Source: Oceanobacillus jeddahensis (GTDB lineage Bacteria; Bacillota; Bacilli; Bacillales; Amphibacillaceae). Taken from it: a stretch of DNA of 64,000 nucleotides. The stretch is taken from the NCBI RefSeq assembly GCF_000750635.1, contig NZ_CCDM010000003.1:149121-213120 (forward strand), in the 5' to 3' direction. Each line of letters starts with the position of its first letter. Position 1 is the stretch's first letter. The translations under genes and the position numbers were made by a program. The notes under the pieces are model-generated. The model was given only the letters and a program-made list of their open reading frames with translations, did no database searches and was not told where the DNA came from. Below are positions 44,082-52,899 of the stretch, in pieces.

Positions 44082-44142
44082 CTAACAAAAATGTTAGAAA
44101 CAAAGGAGAAATGTCAGATAGAACTGTAGATTGACATTTCTC
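44082..44142 (+). promoter_or_regulatory. BceR-type box and terminator/promoter before the ABC genes
   Basis: CTAACA-AAAA-TGTTAG (44082-44097) matches the TNACA-N4-TGTNA form of Bce-type regulator boxes. Next an 11-bp perfect stem (GAGAAATGTCA at 44106-44116, complement at 44132-44142) followed by TTTTTT can terminate the regulator/kinase transcript. Its right arm starts with TTGACA (44131-44136), a possible -35 for the ABC genes. Confidence 0.7.
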
Positions 44143-44199
44143 TTTTTTGCTATTCTTTACGTATCAACAAGAAAGTTGTTGGAAGAAAGGAGATTTACG

Positions 44200-44967
44200 A
44201 TGACACTTTTACAAGTTCAACATTTAAGAAAGGTCTATACAACCAGGTTTGGAGGAAATCAAGTAGAAGCACTCTCTGATGTCTCTTTCAGTGTGGACGC
44301 AGGAGATTATATAGCAATTATGGGAGAATCAGGCTCCGGTAAAACAACGTTATTAAATATTCTGGCGGCATTGGATAAACCAACACGCGGAAATGTATTG
44401 CTGAACCGGAAAAATATTGTTCAGATACCTGAAAAAGAAATTTCTGCATTCCGACGTAATAATCTCGGATTTGTATTTCAGGATTTCAACCTATTGGATA
44501 CTTTCTCAATTCAGGATAATATCTTTGTTCCACTGGTTTTATCCGGAAAAAAGCATAAAGAAATGGAACAGAAACTAATGCCGATAGCAAAGAAACTTGG
44601 TATCGAGCATATCTTGACTAAATTCCCGTATGAAGTATCAGGCGGCCAAAAGCAAAGAGCGGCAGTTGCCAGAGCATTGATTGCCGGTCCGGAATTAATA
44701 TTGGCAGATGAGCCGACGGGCGCTCTGGATTCAAAATCTACAGATGAATTGCTGGAGCATTTCGGACAAATTAATAAAGAGGGACAAACGATTTTGATGG
44801 TAACGCATAGTATTAAGGCAGCAAGTCACGCGAAACGCGTATTGTTTATTAAAGACGGAAATGTCTTCCATGAGTTGTATAAAGGAGATACATCCAATGA
44901 AGAAATGTTTCAAAAAGTCTCTCATACACTTGCTGTTTTAGCTGCAAGGGAGGATGGAAATGGGTAA
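44200..44967 (+). CDS. BceA-like ABC transporter ATPase
   Basis: This is a 255-residue ATPase of the MacB/BceA class for antimicrobial-peptide resistance (bacitracin, lantibiotic-like peptides). Walker A is GESGSGKTT (42-50), the signature VSGGQKQRA is near 146, and Walker B is LILADEPTG. AAAGGAG precedes ATG 44200; an upstream extension has no site. Its end overlaps the start of the permease gene by eight bases. It would remove peptides from lipid II-cycle targets together with the permease. Confidence 0.92.
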   Translation: MTLLQVQHLRKVYTTRFGGNQVEALSDVSFSVDAGDYIAIMGESGSGKTTLLNILAALDKPTRGNVLLNRKNIVQIPEKEISAFRRNNLGFVFQDFNLLDTFSIQDNIFVPLVLSGKKHKEMEQKLMPIAKKLGIEHILTKFPYEVSGGQKQRAAVARALIAGPELILADEPTGALDSKSTDELLEHFGQINKEGQTILMVTHSIKAASHAKRVLFIKDGNVFHELYKGDTSNEEMFQKVSHTLAVLAAREDGNG

Positions 44968-46975
44968 TGGCTTCTATTTAAAAATGGCGGCAGACAGTAT
45001 ACGTAAAAATGGCAAAATGTATTTTCCATTTATCATTTCCTGTATCAGCACAATTATGATGACATATATCATCCAGGCATTATCCACCAACCCGGGCCTT
45101 TCGGAAATTCCGGGCGGGGAGAACTTAAAAACGATTCTTTCTATGGGATATTTTGTATTGATTTTATTTTCTACGATTTTTCTATTTTATATGAACAGCT
45201 TTTTAATGAAAAATAGAAAAAGGGAATTTGGTGTATACAATATCTTAGGTATGGATAAAAAGCATATTATGAAAATGCTCGCTTACGAAACCTTTTATAT
45301 TGCTGTATTCAGCATGATCGTTGGATTCGTTGCTGGCACAATCCTTAATAAAGTTTGTGTATTATTGATTCGCCAAATGATGGGGGCGGATGTAGCTCTT
45401 GGGTCTGAGTTTTCATCCGAAGCTGTTATATGGACACTGATTTTCTTTAGCATCATTTTTCTATTGATTTTATTGGGGAACATCTCTCAAATTCGATTAG
45501 CAAACCCGATAGAGCTTTTAAAAAGCGGAAATGTCGGAGAGAAAGAGCCGAAAACCAAAATCTTCTTTTCGATTCTCGGTGTTTTATTAACAGGATGGGG
45601 CTATTATATTGTGTTAACCCTACAATCTCCCATTAGTGGTATGCCTTATGCTTTCCTTGCAGCAGTATTGATTATTGCAGGTACTTATCTCTTATTTACC
45701 ACTGGAAGTATTGCTGTACTCAAAATTTTAAAAAATAATAAAAACTATTACTATCAGACCAACCATTTTATCCCTGTTTCCGGCATGCTTTACCGGATGA
45801 AAAAGAATGCAGTAGGTCTTGGGAATATTACCATTTTATCTGTCGGTGTGATTCTTTTACTATCGATCGCGGTTTCCTTATATATCGTATCTGAGAGTGA
45901 TGATGCAACCTATTCAGGTAATGTGATTTCAGAGGTAAGGTTATCAGAGGATGCAGATGAAACAGGGGAAGAAATCAAAGCAAAATTAAGTGAGCTAATT
46001 GATCAAACAGCTTCTGAAACCAATAATACCGTTACCGGTTCGTCTTCTTACACCTATCTTAATTTAGTGACGCTTGCTGCGAGTGATGGTTTTAAAGTCA
46101 CAAAAGATGCCTATTCCATGTTAGCGAATGAGAGTCCGGTCAGTTTATATATGACTGATCAGGAAAGCTATAATCAGTTAACCGGAGATAACATATCGCT
46201 TGATGAAAATGAAGTATATGTACATGGAACAGGTGATGAATATACAAATGAAACCCTTTCGCTGATGGATTTTCAATTTTCCGCCACTGTCATGGAAGAT
46301 ATGAAAGAATTTTCTATAGACAATGAAACAACAAGTTTAATTAGTGACACCTATTACATGATTGTTGATGATATAGAAACCCTTCGACAAATAGAGCAGC
46401 AGCAAAAAGAAATATTAGATGACTATGCTGCTAGCACAAACGTGTCTTCGCAAATTGGATTGGAGCAGGGAGTAAGTGAGAAGCAGGAAATAGCATTTGG
46501 TGAGCAGCTGCGATCGAATATGGAAAAGGAAGATATGGACATTGTTGTTGTAGATAGCCGAACAGAAGCAGCAAATGACTTGCAAGCCCTAAGGAGCGGT
46601 GTTTTGTTCATTGTTTTGAATTTAGCTGTCTTACTATTATTAATGACGGTACTGATTATTTATTATAAACAAACTTCTGAGGCTTATGACGATAAAGAGC
46701 GTTTTTCTATCCTGCAAAAAATCGGGTTGAATCAATCGGAAATTAAAAAAGCCATTAAATCTCAGATTTTAACCGTCTTTTTTCTCCCTGTCGTCGTAAC
46801 AGGAATCCATATTTTAGCGATTTTCCTCCTCATGAGGAAATTAATGATTCTGGTCATGATTAATCAGGTGAACTTATTCCCAATCAGTGTGCTGATCGCA
46901 TTTCTCGTTTTCCTGATTGTTTATGTGGTCATCTACCGAATAACGGCACGCGTTTATTACAAAATTGTTCAATAA
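44960..46975 (+). CDS. BceB-like ABC transporter permease
   Basis: The 671-residue permease has the Bce layout: ten predicted helices and a large extracellular domain (about residues 310-540) between helices VII and VIII, which carries the peptide-specificity region. The N-terminus is MGNGFYLKMAADSIRKNGKM and FtsX-like domains include LILFSTIFLFYMNSFLMKNRKREFGVYNILGM. ATG 44960 follows GGGAGG by six bases. The permease also acts as co-sensor for the kinase at 43090. Confidence 0.92.
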   Translation: MGNGFYLKMAADSIRKNGKMYFPFIISCISTIMMTYIIQALSTNPGLSEIPGGENLKTILSMGYFVLILFSTIFLFYMNSFLMKNRKREFGVYNILGMDKKHIMKMLAYETFYIAVFSMIVGFVAGTILNKVCVLLIRQMMGADVALGSEFSSEAVIWTLIFFSIIFLLILLGNISQIRLANPIELLKSGNVGEKEPKTKIFFSILGVLLTGWGYYIVLTLQSPISGMPYAFLAAVLIIAGTYLLFTTGSIAVLKILKNNKNYYYQTNHFIPVSGMLYRMKKNAVGLGNITILSVGVILLLSIAVSLYIVSESDDATYSGNVISEVRLSEDADETGEEIKAKLSELIDQTASETNNTVTGSSSYTYLNLVTLAASDGFKVTKDAYSMLANESPVSLYMTDQESYNQLTGDNISLDENEVYVHGTGDEYTNETLSLMDFQFSATVMEDMKEFSIDNETTSLISDTYYMIVDDIETLRQIEQQQKEILDDYAASTNVSSQIGLEQGVSEKQEIAFGEQLRSNMEKEDMDIVVVDSRTEAANDLQALRSGVLFIVLNLAVLLLLMTVLIIYYKQTSEAYDDKERFSILQKIGLNQSEIKKAIKSQILTVFFLPVVVTGIHILAIFLLMRKLMILVMINQVNLFPISVLIAFLVFLIVYVVIYRITARVYYKIVQ

Positions 46976-47008
46976 GTTATGTTATATGTATGAAAGAGGG
47001 GACAGGTT

Positions 47009-47293
47009 ATGCATTTAAGTCTAATGGAGCTGCTGCTTATCTTTGTTGGAGGCGTTTTGATTTTAGGAATCCAGTTTTATTTATCGACCAGAAAGAATCG
47101 ATTCATGGGGCTTTTATTCCCGCTCGTATCCTTGGGGTATTCCATGTATATGTTTTTAAAATCAGATTTCTTTTCCGATATGGCATTAAGTATGAAGGCT
47201 TATATGTTCATTGCTCAAAATATTCCAGCAATTATATTGTTGGTAATTTACTTTATTTGCCGATGGAATTTGAAAAAAACCAGGGAGAGTTGA
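47009..47293 (+). CDS. Small three-helix membrane protein of the Bce-like locus
   Basis: This 94-residue protein has three hydrophobic stretches (MHLSLMELLLIFVGGVLIL, GLLFPLVSLGYSMYMFL, NIPAIILLVIYFICRW) and a basic C-terminus. I recognise no family. It begins 33 bases after the permease stop with an AGAGGGG site, and the kinase-like gene follows, so it is probably an accessory membrane component co-transcribed with the transporter. Confidence 0.7.
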   Translation: MHLSLMELLLIFVGGVLILGIQFYLSTRKNRFMGLLFPLVSLGYSMYMFLKSDFFSDMALSMKAYMFIAQNIPAIILLVIYFICRWNLKKTRES

Positions 47294-47344
47294 ATGTTCA
47301 CGTTTAGTTCAGCGTGTAAAGAATGCGGAGGGAGGGGAAATATA

Positions 47345-48022
47345 ATGACTGGGAAACATCATCCATCTCATCATTTTCATAATAAATGGGAGCAAAGCTC
47401 GGTAGAATCTTTAAGACGTCGGGTTATTGCAAATCTTTCTCACGATTTGCGGACACCGCTCACCATTATACGTAGGCATGTTTTCAAATTGGGTAATGAA
47501 TCTTTAAGTGCCGATGGGCTTACATCCTTGAAAAATATCGACCACCAAATCATGCGGCTCAATGATCTGACGGAGGATTTGCTCACGTATACCAGGATTA
47601 CTTCCAGAAAATACGCCTTTCAGCCAATAAAAATGGATATGGTTTATTTGATTAGACACGCTGCAACCAATTGGTATCCATTGTTTGAAGAAGAAAACAT
47701 CCACTTTGATGTAAATTTACCAGATGAGAAAACATTCTATTGGGAGGTAGATCCAAGCTGGATAACACGTGTACTTGATCATCTGTTTCATCATATTCTA
47801 CGACATTCAGTAGAAGAAAATTATGTTGAAATTATGATGGAACTGCAACAAGAACGAATTATAATAACTGATAAAGGACTTGATATGGAGGATTATTCGT
47901 ATGATAGCGGAGCAGACATTGGGTTTTTGATATCAAACTATATGCTCCAAAAAATGAAACTACAAGCTCTTTTTTCATTCTCTGATAATGTTGCTATTGT
48001 TGAAATATGCAAAAGTGAATGA
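47345..48022 (+). CDS. Soluble histidine-kinase-like protein with degenerate ATPase domain
   Basis: The 225-residue protein has no membrane segment. A HisKA domain is clear (VIANLSHDLRTPLTIIRRHV, phospho-acceptor His33), but the following HATPase-like part lacks a normal N-box (LDHLFHHILRHS), has DKGLDMED in place of DxGxG and no GxGLGL lid. It may be phosphorylated in trans or act as a dimerisation/inhibitor partner for the Bce-like kinase. ATG 47345 has GGAGGGG before it. A decayed copy of its 3' end lies at 5870. Confidence 0.75.
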   Translation: MTGKHHPSHHFHNKWEQSSVESLRRRVIANLSHDLRTPLTIIRRHVFKLGNESLSADGLTSLKNIDHQIMRLNDLTEDLLTYTRITSRKYAFQPIKMDMVYLIRHAATNWYPLFEEENIHFDVNLPDEKTFYWEVDPSWITRVLDHLFHHILRHSVEENYVEIMMELQQERIIITDKGLDMEDYSYDSGADIGFLISNYMLQKMKLQALFSFSDNVAIVEICKSE

Positions 48023-48058
48023 AGGAAGAGGTTTTTAAAACATAAAGGAGTAGTACAG

Positions 48059-48553
48059 ATGAAAAAACATTTATCAATCTTAATAGCTTTAATAACCGCT
48101 TTTATGTTACTTGTTGGTTGCAGTTCATCCGGATCAAATGATGATGAAAATTTTTTTAGTGAAATTATACGAAAAGCAGGTGATAAACTTACCAGCTTTG
48201 TTGGTGAACCCTCTTTAACAAAAGATAAATCTTTAGAAGGAGATAGATCATTTGGAGAAGATGATTATACAGGAACATATGAAGCGGTATATCAGCAGTT
48301 TTCAGGCAGAGAAAACTTATTTGGCGGCGCATCGATCGATGGAAGTGAAGGAAAAACGATTCAGATCACCTATAACGCAAACATCGAAAGCGGAGAGGCA
48401 GAAGTATTTTGGAATACCGCTGATTCAGAGAAGCAATTATTGTTTGAAGGCCAAGGAGAGTAGACAGAAAATATTAACTTACAAGGAGGCTGGGAATACC
48501 TTAGCTTAAAAGGGGATGAACTGGAAGGGGAAGTTCGGATAAAAATTGAATAA
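48059..48553 (+). pseudogene. Lipoprotein gene interrupted by an amber codon
   Basis: The lipoprotein has a signal peptide and lipobox LVGC, then NFFSEIIRKAGDKLTSFVGE, DDYTGTYEAVYQQFSG and an extracellular beta-rich domain. TAG at 48461-48463 ends the first 134 codons, but the same frame continues with protein-like sequence (NINLQGGWEYLSLKGDELEG) to a TAA at 48551-48553. A nonsense change is the simplest reading; the shortened lipoprotein may still be made. A more decayed copy is at 6121. Confidence 0.75.
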
Positions 48554-48718
48554 AGAGACAGAGTAAATTGCAGAAAAGTTCTTTTAAAGAGATATTTTCT
48601 TCTCTATATTGTAGAAATATGGTTAGAGACCAGAAGCTTTACAACCACTATTTGGCAATGATTATTGCCATGCTGTTACCATGTTTTGTACATACTAAAA
48701 GATAAGGAGGTGTTTGTA

Positions 48719-48880
48719 ATGGGTAAAAAAAATAAAAAGAAGAAAAATCAACTATTTGAAGATAACAAAGGAGTTCAAGCAGTACAAAATCAATTGAATG
48801 AAAGTTATCAAAGCGGAGTGGTTGAGGATCAATTAGAAAATAATAGAGGAATTAACCATTTTAACAATAAAAGCAGATAA
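48719..48880 (+). CDS. Small hydrophilic protein
   Basis: This 53-residue protein starts with a very basic run (MGKKNKKKKN) and continues with FEDNKGVQAVQNQLNESYQS and a Gln/Asn-rich end. AAGGAGGTG gives an excellent start. No domain is recognised; the charge pattern suggests nucleic-acid or membrane-surface binding. A frameshifted copy lies at 5326. Preservation of the ribosome site and frame here suggests it is functional. Confidence 0.7.
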   Translation: MGKKNKKKKNQLFEDNKGVQAVQNQLNESYQSGVVEDQLENNRGINHFNNKSR

Positions 48881-48924
48881 AACTAAAATAACTGAGGCTG
48901 GGATATAGCTAGTCACAATCAATT

Positions 48925-48972
48925 TAAAAATGGTTCTGGTCATTGTTTTGTGATGATCGGAACCATTTTTTG
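48925..48972 (+). terminator. Terminator closing the Bce-like locus
   Basis: Arms AAAATGGTTC-GGTCAT and ATGATC-GAACCATTTT form a hairpin followed by TTTTG. Confidence 0.8.
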
Positions 48973-49189
48973 TAGATAAATTATATTATGTACCTATATA
49001 CCTGCATTAGTTAATTTAAATAAAGATAAATTGAGAAGATTTGTATGCGACTAAAGAGCACAATAAATATAGATACGTTTTATGTAGCCGAAAAGAACAA
49101 ATTTGATTACAAGTTAGTTTTCCGCTTTAAAAGTTAAAGATATGGTGAATATTCGCTTAACACCAAAAATTTTATAAAAAAATTTTAAT

Positions 49190-49210
49190 CCTGACATACT
49201 AGATGTCAGG
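49190..49210. promoter_or_regulatory. Palindrome upstream of the WYL regulator gene
   Basis: CCTGACAT (49190-49197) and ATGTCAGG (49203-49210) form a perfect 8-bp inverted repeat 110 bases before the WYL gene start. YafY-type regulators often bind such CTGACA/TGTCAG palindromes at their own promoters. The surrounding 350-base gap holds no gene. Confidence 0.55.
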
Positions 49211-49319
49211 TTAGGTGAGTTATTCTTAAATTAGCCGAAATGAAAGGAGTTGGATACAATTAATCATAAGAAACAATAGAATAGATAATGGAAAAGTCTA
49301 TTGACAAGGAGAGAATAAG

Positions 49320-50213
49320 ATGAAATTTGATCGCTTACTGGGAATTACGATGGAATTATTGACGAAAAAAAGAGTAACGGCAACGGAACTGGCTTCGAGA
49401 TTCGAGGTCTCCATTCGAACAATCTATCGTGATATTGAGCTGATTAATCAATCTGGTATTCCGGTTGTCTCTTTTTCTGGAACAGATGGTGGCTTTGAGA
49501 TAATGGACGGTTTCTTCTTATCAAAGCAGCACTTCTCTATTGATGACTTTTCTGTTATTTACAGCCTTTTAAAAGGAATGGAGGGCGCCGTTGGAAATCG
49601 GAAGTTCACGTCTTTAGTTAATAAGCTTGGCAGCTTACAGCCCGCCCTGTTGAATGAAGAACGACAGGAGAAAATTATTTTCGATATAAGTGCCTCAGAA
49701 GCAGAAAAAGAGATACTCTTTTCCTTATTAGAAGCAATTGAGCAATCAAAAAGGATTTCGTTTGCCTATATCGACGCTTATGGTCAAATGTCGGGAAGAA
49801 AAATTGAACCTTTAAATCTTTTATGGGCGCAAGGAAATTGGTATGTGGATGGTTATTGTTTATTACGAAAAGAAAAGCGTTTATTCCGTGGTTCAAGAAT
49901 CACTAAACTTGAAATGTTGGAAGAAACCTTTCAACGGAGGTTAGACCCGAAACGTCCGATTCATACAGAAGAACAAGGCTTAAAGGTTTATCTACGTTTT
50001 GATTTAACAGCACGACCGCAGGTTTTTGAACAATTTCCGGGAGCATGCACACATCATGAGGATTTTGTTGAAGTACAAACAACTTTTTATTCAAGGGAAT
50101 ATGCACTTTCTGTCATTTTAAGCTACGGCACTCAGGTTGAAATTATTTCTCCAGACGATTTAAAGCAGGATTTAATTGAAAAAATGAATGAGATTCGAAA
50201 AATCTATTTTTAA
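49320..50213 (+). CDS. YafY-type HTH/WYL domain regulator
   Basis: The 297-residue regulator has a DeoR-like HTH (FDRLLGITMELLTKKRVTATELASRFEVSIRTIYRDIELINQSGIP) and a WYL domain (ISFAYIDAYGQMSGRKIEPLNLLWAQGNWYVDGYCLLR) that binds ligands or nucleic acid, then the WCX C-terminal extension. It is the first gene of a same-strand series including a VOC protein, an NmrA-like protein and an ABC exporter, which it may regulate. An inverted repeat at 49190 is a likely operator. Confidence 0.88.
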   Translation: MKFDRLLGITMELLTKKRVTATELASRFEVSIRTIYRDIELINQSGIPVVSFSGTDGGFEIMDGFFLSKQHFSIDDFSVIYSLLKGMEGAVGNRKFTSLVNKLGSLQPALLNEERQEKIIFDISASEAEKEILFSLLEAIEQSKRISFAYIDAYGQMSGRKIEPLNLLWAQGNWYVDGYCLLRKEKRLFRGSRITKLEMLEETFQRRLDPKRPIHTEEQGLKVYLRFDLTARPQVFEQFPGACTHHEDFVEVQTTFYSREYALSVILSYGTQVEIISPDDLKQDLIEKMNEIRKIYF

Positions 50214-50446
50214 CAGAATGGTTGTTTGACCTAAAGTAAAAAGGTTCAAAGGTATTTACTTAACAATAATGACTTCTATTAATTTGAAATTAAATAATCA
50301 AAAATATCATTAGTGTCTATAATGAATAAAATTGCCTTTTGAAACGGTCAGATTATAAAGGAAAAACCTGAATTACGAACATAGAGAGATCAATAATGGC
50401 TGACTATAACCTTATTGGTAAACCGATATAAAGGAGAAATTTGCTT

Positions 50447-50896
50447 ATGAATAAAACACAAACACTACGGGGATTCACTACTATTAGTTATTGGGCAGAT
50501 GATATGGTGGCAGCTAAAAAGTGGTACTCCGAACTTTTGAAAATAGAACCATACTTTGAACGTTCAGGTGAGGATGGAAAGATTGCTTATGTTGAATTTC
50601 GCCTCGGAGACTACCAGCACGAGCTAGGATTAATTGATCGGCGCTATGAACCAGAAGCTGCAACTCCAGGCCCTGGTGGTACTGTCATGTTTTGGCATGT
50701 TGACGATGTAGCAGTAACCCTTGAAAAGCTGCTCTCCATGGGGGCGAAAGAATATGAGGGACTTACACACCGTGAGGCGGGGTTTATCACAGCTTCCGTC
50801 ATTGATCCATTTGGTAATATATTGGGTATTATGTATAACCCACATTATTTAGAGATATTAAATTCTGGAATTCAATACAGAGTAGTAGAAGAATAG
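50447..50896 (+). CDS. VOC superfamily (glyoxalase/bleomycin-resistance-like) protein
   Basis: This 149-residue protein is a member of the vicinal oxygen chelate fold: two beta-alpha-beta-beta-beta units starting FTTISYWADDMVAAKKWYSELL and VMFWHVDDVAVTLEKLLSMG, with a final SVIDPFGNILGIMYNPHY. These proteins act as dioxygenases, isomerases or drug-binding resistance proteins. ATG 50447 follows AAAGGAG by nine bases. The WYL regulator upstream is its likely controller. Confidence 0.85.
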   Translation: MNKTQTLRGFTTISYWADDMVAAKKWYSELLKIEPYFERSGEDGKIAYVEFRLGDYQHELGLIDRRYEPEAATPGPGGTVMFWHVDDVAVTLEKLLSMGAKEYEGLTHREAGFITASVIDPFGNILGIMYNPHYLEILNSGIQYRVVEE

Positions 50897-51040
50897 TAAC
50901 TATATTTATCCAAATATTTAGAATTTACATGGATGATATGCAATTATTCAACAACTGTGAATAATTTTCAAGTTACAAATATCTTATGTAAGAAAGCATG
51001 AAGCTTTTACTCAGAGGAAACGAAATAAGGAGAATGTGTA

Positions 51041-51862
51041 ATGACAATATTAGTGACAGGTGCAACAGGAACAGTTGGAAGACATATCGTAGAACAACTC
51101 GTTAATAAAGGAGTAAAAGTCAGAGCGATATCACGCAACCCAGAGCAAGCTAATTTACCAGAAAGCGTTGATGTTGTAACAGGAAATTTGATGTCTCCAG
51201 AGACGTTAATTCCAGCATTTCAAGATGTTACCGCATTATACTTGATTACTTCCAGTGATAAAACGGATGCGACGTTGGAAACGAATCCTTATGTTGTTGA
51301 ACTGGCAGAAAAAGCGGGGATTCAAAGCGTATCCTTATTAACCGTATACGGTGATGGTCCAGTAGAACAAGCGATTAAAAACAGTCTTCTTGAATGGACA
51401 TTTATTCAACCCGTTGGATTTATGGCGAATGCTATTGATGACTGGCAGGAGTCGATTCGAAAGGAAGGAGTCGTTCGGAAGCTTGGTGGAGAAACACGCG
51501 GTGCCATTATCCATGAAGCTGATATTGCAGCAGTTTTTGTTGAAACACTTCTTGAGAACGGACACCAAGGAAACTTTTATACACTCACTGGTCCAGAAGC
51601 TCTTTCCACTATTGAACAAGTGGAGATCATTAGTAAATGTATTGGGAAGGAGATTAAATTTGAAGAATTAACGGAAGAAGAAGCTCGAAGTGAGTGGAAA
51701 AAGATTGGTCTCGATGAGGAAAGTATTGATTTTATGGTTCAAATGAGTAAAAACCCGCTTGAAATTGGTTATACCGTTTTACCAACAGTCGAGGAAGTAA
51801 CAGGACGTCCGCCTAAAACATTTGCTGAGTGGGTTTCTGAACATAAAAGTGACTTTATATAA
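51041..51862 (+). CDS. NmrA-like NAD(P)-binding SDR
   Basis: This 273-residue atypical SDR has the Rossmann start MTILVTGATGTVGRHIVEQL and AISRNPEQ after beta-2, as in NmrA/QOR2-type proteins that sense redox cofactor or reduce quinones. Its central VSLLTVYGDGPVEQAIKNSL and C-terminal GRPPKTFAEWVSEH are typical of this group. The start has AAGGAG. It lies between the VOC gene and the ABC exporter genes. Confidence 0.87.
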   Translation: MTILVTGATGTVGRHIVEQLVNKGVKVRAISRNPEQANLPESVDVVTGNLMSPETLIPAFQDVTALYLITSSDKTDATLETNPYVVELAEKAGIQSVSLLTVYGDGPVEQAIKNSLLEWTFIQPVGFMANAIDDWQESIRKEGVVRKLGGETRGAIIHEADIAAVFVETLLENGHQGNFYTLTGPEALSTIEQVEIISKCIGKEIKFEELTEEEARSEWKKIGLDEESIDFMVQMSKNPLEIGYTVLPTVEEVTGRPPKTFAEWVSEHKSDFI

Positions 51863-51951
51863 TAGACTCTGATTTCAAATAAATTCCCTGGAATTTTTGC
51901 CAGGGCATTCTTAAAGAATCTAATACAAGAGTGGAAAAGGAGTTATCATCA

Positions 51952-52899
51952 ATGCAATATGCCATAGAAGTGAGTAAACTTAGAAAATCGTATAAAGAGA
52001 ATCAAGTGGTTCAAGGAATTAATTTGCAAATAAAAAAGGGTGAGTTGTTTGCTCTCCTTGGTCCAAACGGAGCTGGTAAAACCACCGTCATTAATATGCT
52101 GACCACTCTTTTAAAACCAGATGGAGGAACTGTTTTAATCCAAGGATTAGATGTAGTAAAAAATTCCAAAGACGTTCGGAAAAAAATAAGCCTGACAGGT
52201 CAGTTTGCTGCACTCGATGAAGAATTATCTGGTTTACAAAATTTAATTTTGATTGCTAAATTGTATGGTTACTCTAATAAAAAATCCAGTTCAATAGCAA
52301 ATGAATTAATTCATTCCTTTGATTTATCGGAAGCCAAAAATCGTAAGGTAGCAAATTATTCTGGAGGTATGCGACGGCGTTTAGATATTGCAGCTAGTAT
52401 TGTCACCCAACCAGAAATTATTTTTCTTGATGAGCCGACGACAGGATTAGATCCTCAGAGCCGCATGCAGGTCTGGGAAGTAGTCCGTACACTTTTGAAA
52501 TCGGGTACAACGGTTCTATTAACCACACAATATTTAGAAGAAGCTGATCAGTTGGCTGATCAAATTGCTGTAATTGATAAAGGGACAATTATTGCTGAAG
52601 GGACACCAAACCAACTGAAAGCTTCGATTGGAGAGAAAACACTATCTTTCCGATTAGCCAAATCTTACGAGCCTAAAAAGATTCATGAAATTCTAGTTGA
52701 AAAACATGCTTTAAAAATAATTGAAGATGAAAATCCGCTTGTTTTCAAGATACCTGTAACAAAAACAAGACTTGCAAATGACATCATTGACACACTCTTG
52801 AATCATGCAGTTCCCATTGAAGATTTTACATTGAGCGATCCAAGTCTGGACGACGTTTTCCTAGCCTTAACAGCGTCGAAACAAGAGGAGGCTATTTAA
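51952..52899 (+). CDS. DrrA-like ABC exporter ATPase
   Basis: This 315-residue ATPase powers export of hydrophobic drugs or lipids with the next gene. Walker A is GPNGAGKTT (37-45), the signature YSGGMRRRLDIAAS is near 138, and Walker B is IIFLDEPTTGLD. The C-terminal extension with TLSDPSLDDVFLALT is typical of daunorubicin-resistance (DrrA) ATPases. ATG 51952 has AAAAGGAG nine bases ahead; the upstream GTG 51931 does not. Its stop overlaps the permease ATG by one base. Confidence 0.9.
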   Translation: MQYAIEVSKLRKSYKENQVVQGINLQIKKGELFALLGPNGAGKTTVINMLTTLLKPDGGTVLIQGLDVVKNSKDVRKKISLTGQFAALDEELSGLQNLILIAKLYGYSNKKSSSIANELIHSFDLSEAKNRKVANYSGGMRRRLDIAASIVTQPEIIFLDEPTTGLDPQSRMQVWEVVRTLLKSGTTVLLTTQYLEEADQLADQIAVIDKGTIIAEGTPNQLKASIGEKTLSFRLAKSYEPKKIHEILVEKHALKIIEDENPLVFKIPVTKTRLANDIIDTLLNHAVPIEDFTLSDPSLDDVFLALTASKQEEAI

